The notes below the pieces were generated by a model. That model was not told the origin of the DNA. It worked only from the letters and a program-made list of their open reading frames with translations, and made no database searches. From NCBI RefSeq assembly GCF_000230895.2, contig NC_016604.1, positions 5,704,001 to 5,768,000 on the forward strand: 64,000 nucleotides of DNA, read 5' to 3'. Source of the stretch: Mycolicibacterium rhodesiae NBB3 (GTDB taxonomy: Bacteria; Actinomycetota; Actinomycetes; Mycobacteriales; Mycobacteriaceae). Positions within the stretch are counted from its first letter, which is position 1. Each line of letters begins with the position of its first letter. A program made the position numbers and the translations under genes. Below, one piece after another: positions 1 through 11,505 of the stretch.

Positions 1-247
1 TCGCCGCGAATTCCTTCCGTCCCATCTCGTCGCCGGCTTCGAAGAGCACTCGCGACAACGGCACGTCCAGCGCACTGCAGATGGCGCTGAGCAACTCGCT
101 GGAGGCCTCCTTGCGGCCGCGTTCGACCTCGGAGAGGTAGCCGAGGCTGACCCGAGCGGAATCGGACACTTCCCGCAGGGTGCGGCCCTGCTCGGTGCGG
201 GCCCGGCGCAGCACGTCGCCGATCACCTCGCGCAGCAATGCCGTCAT
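1..247 (-). CDS. clgR: ClgR-type XRE transcriptional regulator (3' end beyond window)
   Basis: The first 82 codons are visible and the C-terminus lies outside the window. The protein opens [20 protein letters not shown] and carries an XRE helix-turn-helix around residues 20-55 with the recognition segment [15 protein letters not shown]. In actinobacteria ClgR activates clp protease and other proteostasis genes after envelope or proteotoxic stress. The ATG at 247 is preceded by the purine-rich block GGAAGGGGAG on the minus strand, a strong ribosome site. The neighbour pgsA3 reads the same way upstream, as in M. tuberculosis. Family assignment is firm; regulon is inferred from the family. Confidence 0.9.
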   Translation of the reverse strand, partial: MTALLREVIGDVLRRARTEQGRTLREVSDSARVSLGYLSEVERGRKEASSELLSAICSALDVPLSRVLFEAGDEMGRKEFAA

Positions 248-372
248 CGTGCTCCCCTTCCAGGCGGTCGTTCGCTGGGCTTTGTACAAGGGCAACGCCG
301 CAACCATCCGGGTGGTTCCCGGATCGCGCAGATCTTTGCCGCAACGGCCGAAACCGCAGGAAGACGCCCGTG
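248..372. promoter_or_regulatory. pgsA3-clgR intergenic region
   Basis: This 125-base spacer separates the pgsA3 stop from the clgR start, both on the minus strand. It holds the clgR ribosome site and presumably the clgR promoter. A half-site TTCGC at 271-275 resembles one arm of the inverted repeats reported for ClgR, but a good second arm is not present, so autoregulation is only a suggestion. No small reading frame stands out. Confidence 0.3.
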
Positions 373-1008
373 TCAGTCGGCCGCGGGACGGGCGCGCGAA
401 TCGCGGATCGCCGAGATCACGTAGTCCACACCGGTGACCACCGTCAGGAACACCGCTGCGGCCATCACGACCCACGCCCCGACCAGCCAGGGGCCCGACA
501 ACGGCAGGATGAACAGCCCGATGGCGACGCCCTGGACGAGCGTTTTCAGCTTTCCGCCCCGACTGGCGGGAATGACGCCGTGACGAAGGACCGCGAAGCG
601 CAGCACTGTGATGCCGATCTCGCGCGTCAAGATCACCACGGTCACCCACCACGGCAGCTCGCCGAGCATTGACAGGCCGATCAGGGCCGCGCCGATGAGG
701 GCCTTGTCGGCGATCGGATCGATGAGCGTGCCGAATTCGGTGACCATTCCGTAGCTGCGCGCCAGCGCGCCGTCGAACCGATCGGTGATCACCGCGACGG
801 TGAACACGATGAATGCGGCTATCCGCCAGAACGTTTCGTGGCCATCACCGACGAAGAGGACGACCAGGAAAACCGGCACCAATACCAGGCGCACACCGGT
901 GAGCGCGTTGGCGATGTTCGCCACCCGGACAGGCGGAACAACTGGATCCGTCGTGGGTTCGCCTGGCACCGCAACAGAATATCGGTTGCTCGCACCGATA
1001 CTCTCCAC
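373..1008 (-). CDS. pgsA3: CDP-diacylglycerol-glycerol-3-phosphate 3-phosphatidyltransferase
   Basis: A 211-residue integral membrane enzyme of the CDP-alcohol phosphotransferase family, predicted to condense CDP-diacylglycerol with glycerol-3-phosphate to phosphatidylglycerol phosphate, the precursor of PG and cardiolipin. The family signature is complete: D79, G80, A83-R84, G93, D97 and D101. Several hydrophobic helices follow. The start is GTG at 1008, supported by the N-terminal stretch RYSVAV, which matches what I recall of Rv2746c. This start lies only two bases from the divergent argA start at 1011, so its promoter must lie inside argA. No ribosome site is obvious. Confidence 0.9.
   Translation of the reverse strand: MESIGASNRYSVAVPGEPTTDPVVPPVRVANIANALTGVRLVLVPVFLVVLFVGDGHETFWRIAAFIVFTVAVITDRFDGALARSYGMVTEFGTLIDPIADKALIGAALIGLSMLGELPWWVTVVILTREIGITVLRFAVLRHGVIPASRGGKLKTLVQGVAIGLFILPLSGPWLVGAWVVMAAAVFLTVVTGVDYVISAIRDSRARPAAD
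999..1004 (+). promoter_or_regulatory. -10 element of a predicted leaderless argA transcript
   Basis: TACTCT (TANNNT class) ends six bases before the argA GTG at 1011, so transcription should begin at or next to the start codon. The element sits inside the first codons of the divergent pgsA3 gene. Confidence 0.5.
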
Positions 1009-1010
1009 GT

Positions 1011-1520
1011 GTGAGCGCAGATCCCGAACGGGTCCTCATTCGACGCGCCAGGACATCGGATGTGCCCGCCATGAAGGCTCTGGTCGACATCTACTCCGGC
1101 AAGATTCTTCTCGAGAAGAACCTGGTGACGCTCTACGAAGCGGTTCAGGAGTTCTGGGTCGCCGAGCTCGACGGCGAGCTGATCGGCTGCGGCGCCCTCC
1201 ACGTGCTCTGGTCCGACCTGGGTGAGGTGCGAACCGTGGCGGTCCACCCGAAGGTCAGAGGCCAAGGTGTCGGGCACGCGATCGTCGACCGGCTGCTCGA
1301 TGTCGCCCGGGATCTGCACCTGGAGCGAATCTTCGTGTTGACCTTCGAAGTGGACTTTTTCAGCCGACACGGGTTCACCGAGATCGACGGCACACCGGTG
1401 ACCGCGGAGGTCTACGAGGAGATGTGCCGTTCCTACGACACCGGTGTGGCCGAATTCCTCGACCTGTCCTACGTCAAGCCGAACATCCTCGGTAACACGC
1501 GAATGCTGCTCACTCTTTAG
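1011..1520 (+). CDS. argA: Amino-acid N-acetyltransferase (GNAT-type N-acetylglutamate synthase)
   Basis: A 169-residue single-domain GNAT enzyme closely resembling mycobacterial ArgA (Rv2747), which acetylates glutamate (and glutamine) with acetyl-CoA in the first step of arginine synthesis. The acetyl-CoA loop is seen as VAVHPKVRGQGVGHAIVDRL at about residues 77-96. It lacks the kinase-like domain of classical ArgA, as is normal for this short family. GTG at 1011 is chosen because the protein aligns from there and a -10 hexamer lies just upstream, implying a leaderless mRNA. Convergent with ftsK. Confidence 0.9.
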   Translation: MSADPERVLIRRARTSDVPAMKALVDIYSGKILLEKNLVTLYEAVQEFWVAELDGELIGCGALHVLWSDLGEVRTVAVHPKVRGQGVGHAIVDRLLDVARDLHLERIFVLTFEVDFFSRHGFTEIDGTPVTAEVYEEMCRSYDTGVAEFLDLSYVKPNILGNTRMLLTL

Positions 1521-1573
1521 CGATTTCGGTGCGCTGACGATCGCTCAGCGACTGTGAGCGCGCCGAAATCGCT
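1519..1573. terminator. Bidirectional hairpin between convergent argA and ftsK (repeat copy A)
   Basis: Arms 1519-1535 and 1557-1573 are 17 bases each with one wobble mismatch, and the outer arm contains GCGATTTCGGTGC. The 21-base loop holds a second small palindrome, TCGCT-c-AGCGA (1541-1551). The hairpin spans the TAG stops of both genes. There is no U-tract, as usual in mycobacteria. Related copies lie at 38496-38546 and 51106-51159. Confidence 0.65.
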
Positions 1574-4031
1574 AGTCGTCCTCGTCGTCGTCGCCGCCGG
1601 AGTCGCCGCGGATCAGCATCAGCGTGGCCGCCAGTTCGTCGGGCTTGACCAGCACCTCGCGGGCCTTGGAGCCCTCGCTGGGTCCGACGATGTTGCGGGT
1701 TTCCATCAGATCCATCAGCCGGCCCGCCTTGGCGAAGCCCACCCGCAGCTTGCGCTGCAGCATCGACGTCGAGCCGAATTGGCTGGATACCACCAACTCG
1801 ACGGCCTGCAGGAACACGTCCATGTCATCGCCGATGTCGGGATCGACGTCGGTGCGCTCGCTGTTGGTCTTGGCGGCCGTCACACCCTCGGTGTACTCCG
1901 GCTCCGCCTGGGCCTTGGTGGCTTCGACGACCGCATGGATCTCCTCGTCGGTGATGAACGCCCCCTGCAGACGGATGGGTTTGTTCGCGCCCATCGGCAG
2001 GAACAACCCGTCGCCCATGCCGATCAGCTTCTCCGCGCCCTGCTGGTCGAGGATGACGCGGCTGTCGGTCAGCGACGACGTGGCGAACGCCAGCCGAGAC
2101 GGCACGTTCGTCTTGATCAGTCCGGTGACGACGTCGACCGACGGGCGCTGGGTGGCCAGCACGAGGTGGATGCCTGCGGCGCGAGCCTTCTGCGTGATGC
2201 GCACGATCGCGTCCTCGACGTCGCGCGGAGCAGTCATCATCAGATCGGCCAGCTCGTCGACGATAGCGAGGATGTAGGGGTAGGGCTTGTACTCGCGCTG
2301 GCTGCCCAGCGGTGTGGTGATCTCCCCCGACCGGACCTTCTTGTTGAAGTCGTCGATGTGGCGTACGCGGGACGCCTGCATGTCCTGGTAGCGCTGCTCC
2401 ATCTCCTCGACCAGCCACGCCAGCGCCGCTGCGGCCTTCTTCGGCTGCGTGATGATCGGGGTGATCAGATGCGGAATGCCCTCATAGGGTGTCAGTTCCA
2501 CCATCTTCGGATCGATCAGGATCATCCTGACCTCTTCGGGAGTCGCCCGCGCGAGCAGCGACACGAGCATCGAGTTCACGAAGCTCGACTTGCCCGACCC
2601 CGTCGAACCCGCCACCAGCAGGTGCGGCATCTTCGCGAGGTTGGCCGAGATGTACTCGCCCTCGATGTCCTTGCCGAGGCCGATCACCAAGGGGTGGTGG
2701 TCGTTTCGGGTGCCCGGATCGGTCAGCACGTCGGCCAGCCGGACCATCTCACGATCGACATTGGGCACCTCGATGCCCACCGCCGACTTGCCGGGGATCG
2801 GCGCGAGCATGCGGACGCTCTCGGTGGCGACCGCATAGGCGATATTGCGTTGCAGCGCAGTGATTTTCTCGACCTTCACGCCGGGTCCCAGTTCGACCTC
2901 GTAGCGGGTCACCGTCGGGCCGCGTGTGCAGCCGGTCACCGAGGCGTTCACCTTGAACTGTTCGAGCACCTCGGTGATCGACTCGATCATCCGGTCATTG
3001 CCCGCGCTGCGCCGCTTCGGCGGATCGCCAGCGATCAACAGGTCGAGGGACGGCAACGTGTACGGCCCCTCCACGACGCGGTCGACGATCTTGGGCTTGG
3101 CCGGCTTCTTCTTGCGCACCCGGGCGGCGGGCTCGGGAATGGTCGGGGTTTCATCCTCGATCGGGTAGTTGTCCATCGGCGTTCCGGGCCACGCCTGCGA
3201 CTCGTCGTCGCGGTGTCCGGCCGGGTCGTCGTAATAGCCGTCGGAAAAGTCGTCGGACTCCGCTACGTCGTCGTATTCCTCGTCGTCGTAATACTCGTCG
3301 TAGTCGTCCCCGCGCAACGCCCGCGCCGAGAACAGGCTCCGCATGGTGTCGGGCACCTCGCGGATTGTGGTCCCGGTCAACAGAAGCAGGCCGAACAGTG
3401 CCGCGATGAACAGCAGCGGTGCCGCGATCCAGACCGTCAGGCCCTCTGAGATCGGACCGCCCATTGCGAAGCCGAAAAAGCCCGCGGCGTGCTGACGCGC
3501 GACGGGATCCGCCGGGGAACCCGCTGCCAGATGCCAGAGCCCCAGCACGGGCAGCACGATCATCGTCACGCCGAGAATCAGCCGCGGCCGGGTCTCGGGG
3601 TTGGGCTCGGTGCGCATCAGGAGTACGGCGACCACGGCCAACGCGATCGGCAGCAACGCGACCGACGATCCGATGAGGACCCGCAGGAAGGTGTCGATCC
3701 ATGCCCCGACCGGACGTGCCGCGTCGAACCACGAACTCGCGGCGATGACGACGGCGATGCCCAGCAGCGCCAGCGCGATGCCGTCGCGGCGGTGGCCGGG
3801 CTCGAGCTCGCGGGCCCGCCCGACCGAGCGTGCGGTGGAACCGGCGCCCTTGGCCAGCATCAGCCAGCCCGCGCGGACACCGCGGCCGACGGTCGCGCCG
3901 GCCGACGAGACGGGCGAGGAACTCCGTCGCGGTGCGGGCTTCCGCTTCTGTGCGGTCCGCGTCGAGGACCGTGCGCCGGACTTTGACCTGCTAGAACGGC
4001 TGCCGGAGCGCGCGGCGGTCTTACTGGGCAT
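1572..4031 (-). CDS. ftsK: FtsK/SpoIIIE-family DNA translocase
   Basis: An 819-residue septal DNA pump that moves chromosome termini through the closing septum. The N-terminus is short, basic and S/K/R-rich, followed by four hydrophobic segments within the first ~250 residues, an acidic D/E/Y linker, then the RecA-like motor with Walker A GSTGSGKS near residue 474. The C-terminus is a winged-helix gamma domain ending in an acidic tail. ATG at 4031 is chosen because -10 TAGGCT (4039-4044) ends seven bases upstream, giving a leaderless start and the typical MPSKTAARSG N-terminus; an earlier GTG at 4085 would place this -10 inside the coding region. Confidence 0.95.
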   Translation of the reverse strand: MPSKTAARSGSRSSRSKSGARSSTRTAQKRKPAPRRSSSPVSSAGATVGRGVRAGWLMLAKGAGSTARSVGRARELEPGHRRDGIALALLGIAVVIAASSWFDAARPVGAWIDTFLRVLIGSSVALLPIALAVVAVLLMRTEPNPETRPRLILGVTMIVLPVLGLWHLAAGSPADPVARQHAAGFFGFAMGGPISEGLTVWIAAPLLFIAALFGLLLLTGTTIREVPDTMRSLFSARALRGDDYDEYYDDEEYDDVAESDDFSDGYYDDPAGHRDDESQAWPGTPMDNYPIEDETPTIPEPAARVRKKKPAKPKIVDRVVEGPYTLPSLDLLIAGDPPKRRSAGNDRMIESITEVLEQFKVNASVTGCTRGPTVTRYEVELGPGVKVEKITALQRNIAYAVATESVRMLAPIPGKSAVGIEVPNVDREMVRLADVLTDPGTRNDHHPLVIGLGKDIEGEYISANLAKMPHLLVAGSTGSGKSSFVNSMLVSLLARATPEEVRMILIDPKMVELTPYEGIPHLITPIITQPKKAAAALAWLVEEMEQRYQDMQASRVRHIDDFNKKVRSGEITTPLGSQREYKPYPYILAIVDELADLMMTAPRDVEDAIVRITQKARAAGIHLVLATQRPSVDVVTGLIKTNVPSRLAFATSSLTDSRVILDQQGAEKLIGMGDGLFLPMGANKPIRLQGAFITDEEIHAVVEATKAQAEPEYTEGVTAAKTNSERTDVDPDIGDDMDVFLQAVELVVSSQFGSTSMLQRKLRVGFAKAGRLMDLMETRNIVGPSEGSKAREVLVKPDELAATLMLIRGDSGGDDDEDD

Positions 4032-4226
4032 GCCTGTAAGCCTAGTCGCATCAGCCCCATATTCACCATCAGCCACACGGGTCACAGAAAGGTATCAATC
4101 GCTGACCTGGGCCGACGGCCGCCATATGCGCTGATCTGGGGCTATTACCGGGTAGCCGGAATTTAGTTAGGTTCACTGAGTAGGGTGTTCACCGTTCCGG
4201 CCAGCACTCACCGAGGAGTACCGCCC

Positions 4227-4541
4227 ATGCCCATCGTCGTCGTCGCAACCATGAAGGCAAAACCGGAGTCGGTGGACGCCGTCCGAGACGCTTGCAAGCA
4301 GGCCATCGAGGCGGTGCACTCCGAGCCCGGCTGCGACCTCTACGCACTTCATGAGGCCGACGGCACCTTCGTCTTCGTCGAGCAGTGGACCGATGCGGAT
4401 GCGCTGACCGCGCACAGCCAGGCTCCGGCTGTCGCGACGCTGTTCGGCACCGTCGGCGAACTCCTCGACGGCGCACCGGACATCAAGATGCTGCAGCCCG
4501 TCGTCGGCGGCGATCCCGCGAAGGGTGCACTGCGCCCGTAA
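4227..4541 (+). CDS. Antibiotic biosynthesis monooxygenase-like (ABM) domain protein
   Basis: A 104-residue ferredoxin-like ABM-fold protein close to Rv2749. Members are small dimeric monooxygenases or heme/quinone-handling proteins; the substrate here is unknown. Visible family features are the N-terminal [20 protein letters not shown] strand-helix and the central [16 protein letters not shown] segment. The ATG at 4227 follows GAGGAG at 4213-4218 with good spacing. Its TAA stop overlaps the ATG of the next gene by one base (TAATG), so the two are translationally coupled, suggesting that the ABM protein and the dehydrogenase share a pathway. Confidence 0.8.
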   Translation: MPIVVVATMKAKPESVDAVRDACKQAIEAVHSEPGCDLYALHEADGTFVFVEQWTDADALTAHSQAPAVATLFGTVGELLDGAPDIKMLQPVVGGDPAKGALRP

Positions 4542-5344
4542 TGCGTGCCCTCGACGGCAAGGTCGCGTTCATCACCGGCGCCGCCCGCGGTCAGGGTCGC
4601 GCGGAGGCCATCCGGCTGGCATCCGACGGTGCGAACATCATCGCGGTCGACATCTGCGACCAGATCGCGTCGGTGCCCTATCCGCTGGCGACACCCGACG
4701 ATCTTGCGCTCACCGTCAAGCTCGTCGAGGACACCGGTGCGCGAATCGTGGCGCAGCAGGCCGATGTCCGCGACCAGGACGGATTGAAGAGCGCGCTGGC
4801 TGCCGGACTCGACGAACTGGGCCGTCTGGACATCGTCATCGCCAACGCGGGCATCGCGCCGATGGATACGGGCCAGGCCGGCTGGCGCGACGTCGTCGAC
4901 GTCAATCTGACCGGCACGTACCACACCGTCGAGGTCGCCATCCCGACGCTGATCGAGCAGGGTGAAGGTGGCTCGATTGTGCTGATCAGTTCTGTCGCGG
5001 GACTTGTCGGCATGGTGAGCGGGGATCCGGGCGCGATGGGCTACACAGCGGCGAAGCACGGCATTGTCGGGCTGATGCGCCAGTACGCGAATATTCTTGC
5101 CGAACACAGCATTCGCGTGAACTCCGTGCACCCCACGGGGGTGAACACGCCGATGATCGACAACGACTTCGTCCGAGCGTGGCTTCAGCGGATGGGTCCT
5201 CAGGCCGGGGGCAACGCGCTACCGGTACCTGCGGTCGAGCCCGAGGACATCGCCAACGCGGTGGCGTGGCTGGTTTCCGATGCCGCGCGCTACGTCACCG
5301 GGGTGACTCTCCCCGTGGACGCCGGAGCGATCGTCAAGCGCTGA
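4541..5344 (+). CDS. Short-chain dehydrogenase/reductase, mycofactocin-coupled type
   Basis: A 267-residue SDR corresponding to Rv2750. The nucleotide motif [15 protein letters not shown] lies at about residues 12-26, NAG in the fourth strand, and the catalytic YxxxK as YTAAK near residue 168. The insertion after the second strand (about residues 40-65) is typical of SDRs that keep NAD bound and re-oxidise it through mycofactocin; that cofactor link is by family resemblance only. It is coupled to the upstream ABM-domain gene by a one-base overlap and converges on rnj. Confidence 0.8.
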   Translation: MRALDGKVAFITGAARGQGRAEAIRLASDGANIIAVDICDQIASVPYPLATPDDLALTVKLVEDTGARIVAQQADVRDQDGLKSALAAGLDELGRLDIVIANAGIAPMDTGQAGWRDVVDVNLTGTYHTVEVAIPTLIEQGEGGSIVLISSVAGLVGMVSGDPGAMGYTAAKHGIVGLMRQYANILAEHSIRVNSVHPTGVNTPMIDNDFVRAWLQRMGPQAGGNALPVPAVEPEDIANAVAWLVSDAARYVTGVTLPVDAGAIVKR

Positions 5345-5348
5345 GTTA

Positions 5349-7027
5349 CTAGACCTCGATGACCGTGGGCACGATCATCGGCTGGCGGCGATAGGCCTCG
5401 CCGACCCACTTGCCCACCGCCCTCCGGACGGCCTGGGCGATCCGGGCGACGTCGGTGACCTGTTCGGCGGCAAGCGTTTCCAGTGCTTCCTGAACCTTAC
5501 GGGTGGCGGGTTCCAGCGCTTTGGGATCCTCGGAGAAGCCGCGCGAGTGCAGCTGTGGCGCGGCCGCCAACTTGCCGGTGCCGCTGCGCAGCACCACCGT
5601 CACGCCGATGAACCCGGAAGACAGCGTCAGCCGTTCTCCGACAACGGTTTCGCCGACATCGCCGTGGACCAGCCCGTCGACGAACATCTTGCCCGTCGAC
5701 ACCGCACCGGCGATCGACGCACGGCCCGCGACCAGGTCGACGCTGACACCGTTCTCCGCCAGCACGATGTTCTCCTCCGGCACGCCCGTGCGTGCTGCCA
5801 GCGCCGCGTTGGCCCGCAACATACGCCAGGTGCCGTGCACCGGCATCACGTTGCGTGGCCGCACGCCGTTGTACAGGAAGAGCAGTTCACCGGCATAGGC
5901 GTGCCCCGACACATGCACCCGCACATGAGCGTTCGTCACGACGCGGGCACCGATCTTCGCCAGCGCATCGAGAACGCCGAAGATCGCCTCCTCGTTGCCC
6001 GGGATCTGTGACGACGACATGATGATGAGGTCGCCGGGGGTCAAGGTGATGCTGCGATGCTCGCCGCGCGACATCCGCGACAGCGCGGCCATCGTTTCGC
6101 CCTGGGTGCCGGTGGTCACCAGCACCACCCGCTCGGGAGGCATCATCTCGGCCGCGCCGATGTCGATGATGTCGTCGTTGTTGGTCAGTGTCAGGTAGCC
6201 GAGCTCCTTGGCGATCCCCATGTTGCGGACCATCGACCGTCCGACGAAAGCCACCTTGCGGTCCAGCGCGACCGCGGCGTCGATGATCTGTTGCACGCGA
6301 CCGACATTGGATGCGAAGCAGGCCACGATCACCCGCCCCTGCGCCCCGCGCATCAGCCGGTGGATGTTCGGGCCGATCTCGCTCTCCGAGGGACCGACGC
6401 CGGGGATCTCGGAGTTCGTCGAATCGCAGAGGAACAGATCGACTCCGGCGTCGCCGAGCCGTGACATGCCCGGCAGGTCGGTCGGTTTACCGTCGGGCGG
6501 TGACTGATCGAGCTTGATGTCGCCGGTGTGCAGCACCGTGCCCGCGCCGGTGTGAATCGCGATCGCGAGACACCCGGGAATGGAGTGGTTGACGGCGAAG
6601 TATTCGCATTCGAAGACGCCGTGCGTGGAGCTCTGGCCCTCGTCGACCTCCTCGAACACCGGCTTGATGCGGTGTTCGCGGCACTTCTCCGCCACCAGCG
6701 CCAACGTGAACTTCGAACCGACCACCGGGATGTCGGGGCGCAGCTTGAGCAGGAACGGGATGGCGCCGATGTGGTCCTCGTGCGCGTGGGTCAGCACGAG
6801 AGCCTCCACATCGTCGAGGCGGTCCTGCACGAGGCGCAGATCGGGGAGGATCAGATCGACCCCCGGCTCGTCGTGAGTCGGGAACAGTACCCCACAGTCG
6901 ACGATCAGCAGTTTGCCCAGATGCTCGAAAACGGTCATGTTGCGGCCGATCTCGCTGACGCCACCGAGCGCGGTGACCCGCAGTCCGCCTGGGACCAGAG
7001 GTCCCGGTGGCGCGAGTTCTTCGTTCA

Positions 7028-7028
<1 letters not shown>
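5349..7028 (-). CDS. rnj: Ribonuclease J
   Basis: A 559-residue metallo-beta-lactamase/beta-CASP nuclease with 5'-3' exonuclease and endonuclease activity in rRNA maturation and mRNA decay. The zinc motif THAHEDH is at about residues 80-86, later beta-CASP motifs (CDSTNSE, HVSGHA) are present, and length matches Rv2752c. The GTG start shares one base with the dapA stop (TAGTG on the minus strand), so translation is coupled to dapA. Residues after about 450 form the usual C-terminal domain. Confidence 0.95.
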
Positions 7029-8720
<1,692 letters not shown>

Positions 8721-8852
8721 GGCTCACCCTAACGTGAGCGCCTTCCGTCGATGAGCACTGACGTGCGCGTTTGGGCGCGGTGTCGGAGGGGAATTATGCA
8801 GTCCTCGATCGGCGTTTAACCCAGCACCGATCTTGGAGGGAGGGTCAGCCGA
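8721..8852. promoter_or_regulatory. Divergent thyX / DUF4193 promoter region
   Basis: This 132-base region separates divergent starts. Near thyX it carries TAGGGT on the minus strand (8726-8731). On the plus strand a strong ribosome site GGAGGGAGGG occupies 8835-8844, eight bases before the DUF4193 ATG, so that gene has a true leader. Confidence 0.5.
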
Positions 8853-9155
8853 ATGCCCACTGATTACGACGCACCTCGCGCACGCAATGCCGATGATGTC
8901 GGCGACGAGTCGTTAGAGGACCTCACTGCCCGTCGTCGAGAGCAGGTCGACGTGGCAGTGCTCGACGTCGCAGACGGGGACGCCGTCGACGCGATCGATC
9001 TGCCCGATATCGACCTGTCCGGTGAGGAGCTCACCGTCCGGGTGATACCGAAGCAAGCCAACGAATTCACGTGCTCCAGTTGCTTCCTCGTGCAGCACCG
9101 CAACCGGCTCGCCCTGCAGTCCGGCGATCGATTGGTGTGCGCCGACTGCGTCTAG
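8853..9155 (+). CDS. DUF4193 family zinc-ribbon protein
   Basis: A 100-residue acidic protein with N-terminus MPTDYDAPR and a C-terminal four-cysteine knuckle, CSSC at about 74-77 and CADC at 96-99, enclosing the FLVQHRNRLA segment. It resembles Rv2699c, a conserved actinobacterial protein of unknown function found elsewhere in M. tuberculosis, so this may be a paralogue or a moved copy. The pattern suggests zinc binding. A strong ribosome site supports the start. Confidence 0.8.
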   Translation: MPTDYDAPRARNADDVGDESLEDLTARRREQVDVAVLDVADGDAVDAIDLPDIDLSGEELTVRVIPKQANEFTCSSCFLVQHRNRLALQSGDRLVCADCV

Positions 9156-9191
9156 AGGTTCGTACGCCGCCATCCGCGCTAGTGTGACGCC

Positions 9192-9779
9192 ATGGCGGCC
9201 CAGGGCGTGGCATCCCGTCTGCTCGACATCATGGAGTTCGATGTTCTGCCGATGACCGAACGCGGTGTGGCTGCGGGCAACAAGGTGTTCGGAGCCGCAC
9301 TGCTGCGCAAGTCCGACATGTCGCTGGTGGTCGCCGGGACGAACAGCGAGACCGACAACCCACTGCTGCACGGGGAGATCAGCACCCTGAATCAGTTCTA
9401 TGCGATGCCCGACCGGCCAACCACTCAGGATCTGATGTTCCTGTCCAGCCACGAGCCGTGTCCTCTGTGCCTGTCGGCCATCACCTGGGCGGGGTTCGAC
9501 AACTTCTACTACTTCTTCACCTTCGAGGACTCCCGCGACGCCTTCGGCATCCCCCACGACCTGAAGATCCTCGAGGAGGTCTTCGGCGTGGAGGACGGCG
9601 AGTACCGGCACACCAACGCGTTCTGGACCGCCCACTCGATCGGCGACCTCGTCGAGGCCGAACCCGAACCGCTGCGCACCCAGCTGCGCACGCAGGACCA
9701 GCGGATCCGCGACGTCTACGCCGGGCTGTCACAGCAGTACCAGGACTCCAAAGGCAACAACGACATTCCGTTCAACTGA
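9192..9779 (+). CDS. Cytidine/deoxycytidylate-type nucleoside deaminase
   Basis: A 195-residue zinc-dependent deaminase of the CMP/dCMP deaminase superfamily. The zinc ligands and catalytic acid are seen as H60-G-E62 and P89-C90-P-L-C93. Substrate is uncertain: cytosine, guanine and other amino-purines or pyrimidines are handled within the family, and the long C-terminal helix rich in R/Q is not diagnostic. The ATG at 9192 sits six bases after TAGTGT (9180-9185), suggesting a leaderless mRNA. Its last eight bases overlap the end of the convergent AlkX-like gene. Confidence 0.75.
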   Translation: MAAQGVASRLLDIMEFDVLPMTERGVAAGNKVFGAALLRKSDMSLVVAGTNSETDNPLLHGEISTLNQFYAMPDRPTTQDLMFLSSHEPCPLCLSAITWAGFDNFYYFFTFEDSRDAFGIPHDLKILEEVFGVEDGEYRHTNAFWTAHSIGDLVEAEPEPLRTQLRTQDQRIRDVYAGLSQQYQDSKGNNDIPFN

Positions 9780-10992
9780 GGCCTCGAGTAGCGCGCCGCA
9801 GCAGTGGTGCGAGGTCGCCGCGCTTGCCCACCCTCACGTCTGCCAGCCCCAGCCATGTCGCCATCGTCCGCAGTTCAGGGGCCAGCGCCGCCGCGACCCG
9901 CGCCGGCTGCTCCCCGGGTTCGGCGAACGCGCCGACGACGTTGAGCGCACCCTGCGTGCGATCGGCCTTCAGGTCGACGCGCCCGACGAGTCTGCCGTCG
10001 AGCAAGAACGGCCATACGTAATACCCGAACTGGCGTTTGGGCTGCGGCACATAGATTTCGATTCGATAGTGGAACGCGAACAGCCGCTCCACGCGGGGCC
10101 GGAAGAAGATCAACGGATCGAACGGGCACAGCAGCGCCGTTCCACGATCGCGGCGAGGGATCTTGTGTCCCGCAGGCATATACGCCGGCGCGGCCCATCC
10201 GTCGACGTCGACGGTTTCCAGCTCGCCGTCCGCCACCAGCTTCGCGACGGCCGGCTTGCTCTGCTTGGGGCTGAGCCGGAAGTAGTCGCGGATATCGGCC
10301 TCTGTCCCGACGCCGAGCGCACCGGCGGCGCGCAGTATCAGCTCGCGCACCGCCTCGTCGTCACCGACATCGCGGGCGACCACGTCCGGGGGCAGCACCC
10401 GTTCGGTCAGGTCGTAATGGCGGGCGAAGCCGACGCGGGTGGCCGTCGTCAGCACGCCCGCCGACCACAACGCTTCGGTCACCCACTTCGTGTCACTACG
10501 GTCCCACCACGGGCCTTTGCGCCCGCGCTGTTCGGCGCCCAGATGTGCCTCGATCTGACCGGCGGTCGCCGGGCCCAGTTCCGCGATGGCGGCGACGATG
10601 TCGTCGGCCAGCCGTCCGTTCTTCTTGACGATCTCCCTACCCCAGCGGCCGTGGGTGTACTCCCGCATCCGCCAGCGCAGCAGCGGCCAGTCGTCGACGG
10701 CCATCAACGCGGCCTCGTGCGCCCAGTACTCGACGAGCAGGCGCGGAGAGCGGGCGGTGTGGCTCCATGCCGCGCGATCAAGCACGTCACGGTCGTAGGG
10801 TCCGAGCCGGCTGAACACCGGCGCGTAGTGGGCACGCACCGCGACCGAGACCGAATCCAGTTGCAGCACTTGGATCCGCGAGATCAGGCGGCGCAGGTGT
10901 GCGCGCGTGACCGGCCCGGTCGGTTTCTGGTCGGCGAAGCCCTGCGCGGCGACGGCGATCCGGCGGGCCTGGGTCGCGGTCAGCCTGCTCAC
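9772..10992 (-). CDS. Winged-helix DNA glycosylase-like protein, AlkX/YcaQ (HTH_42) family
   Basis: A 406-residue protein of the HTH_42 family, whose characterised members (AlkZ, E. coli YcaQ/AlkX) excise alkylated bases and unhook interstrand crosslinks. The catalytic Q-phi-D motif of the YcaQ/AlkX branch is present as Q44-L45-D46 in VLQLDSVSV. Downstream are the expected beta-rich domain and the [19 protein letters not shown] segment near residues 335-355. GTG at 10992 overlaps the dfrA stop by four bases (GTGA), so the gene is translationally coupled to dfrA. Activity is inferred from the family. Confidence 0.8.
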   Translation of the reverse strand: MSRLTATQARRIAVAAQGFADQKPTGPVTRAHLRRLISRIQVLQLDSVSVAVRAHYAPVFSRLGPYDRDVLDRAAWSHTARSPRLLVEYWAHEAALMAVDDWPLLRWRMREYTHGRWGREIVKKNGRLADDIVAAIAELGPATAGQIEAHLGAEQRGRKGPWWDRSDTKWVTEALWSAGVLTTATRVGFARHYDLTERVLPPDVVARDVGDDEAVRELILRAAGALGVGTEADIRDYFRLSPKQSKPAVAKLVADGELETVDVDGWAAPAYMPAGHKIPRRDRGTALLCPFDPLIFFRPRVERLFAFHYRIEIYVPQPKRQFGYYVWPFLLDGRLVGRVDLKADRTQGALNVVGAFAEPGEQPARVAAALAPELRTMATWLGLADVRVGKRGDLAPLLRRATRGLS

Positions 10993-11474
10993 GGGCGAAC
11001 GTAGCTGAAAAACCGATAGCGCAGACCGGTGGAGCTCGTCAGCCACTCCCCCGCGGTGCCTATCCAGGTTTCATCCAGCGTGGGCGCCACGACGTCGCCG
11101 TCGTCGCGGGGCAGATCGATCTCCACCTCGGTGACCTCACACCGCGTCGCCAGTGGCAGCGCCAGCGCATAGATCTGTTCACCGCCGATCACCCAGGTGA
11201 TGTCGTCGGTCAGGGCGTCCTGAAGCAGGGGAACCACGTGCGCGCCATCGGCCATGTAGTCAGCTTGCCGCGTCAGTACGACATTTTTCCGGCCGGGCAG
11301 CGGCCGCACCTTCGCGGGCAGCGACTCCCAGGTCAGCCGCCCCATGACGACGGTGCGTCCCATCGTCAGCTCCTTGAAGCGGGCCTGGTCCTCCGGCAGC
11401 CGCCACGGTATGCCGCCGTCGCGGCCGATGACACCCGTACTCGACTGGGCCCAGATCAGCCCGACCGTGGTCAT
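10989..11474 (-). CDS. dfrA: Dihydrofolate reductase
   Basis: A 161-residue DHFR that reduces dihydrofolate with NADPH, recycling the folate oxidised by ThyA. Recognisable are N-terminal [14 protein letters not shown], the active-site acid D29 in WRLPEDQ, the MGRLTWESL cofactor segment and WVIGGEQIY. It lies 31 bases downstream of thyA and its stop overlaps the glycosylase start, giving a thyA-dfrA-alkX-like transcription unit. It is the target of antifolates in mycobacteria. Confidence 0.95.
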   Translation of the reverse strand: MTTVGLIWAQSSTGVIGRDGGIPWRLPEDQARFKELTMGRTVVMGRLTWESLPAKVRPLPGRKNVVLTRQADYMADGAHVVPLLQDALTDDITWVIGGEQIYALALPLATRCEVTEVEIDLPRDDGDVVAPTLDETWIGTAGEWLTSSTGLRYRFFSYVRP

Positions 11475-11505
11475 GGCCGCCCGTTCCGGCCCTGCAGGCA
11501 GGCCG

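Noticed and set aside
1554-3449. Long open frame antisense to ftsK
   Set aside because: High GC leaves long open frames opposite real genes. This one lacks domain features and is the mirror of a complete, conserved protein. The same holds for frames antisense to gpsI (22408-26049) and infB (41678-44632).
4032-4085. Upstream GTG start for ftsK at 4085
   Set aside because: It would place the -10 at 4039-4044 inside the gene and add 18 residues unlike the basic N-terminus of mycobacterial FtsK.
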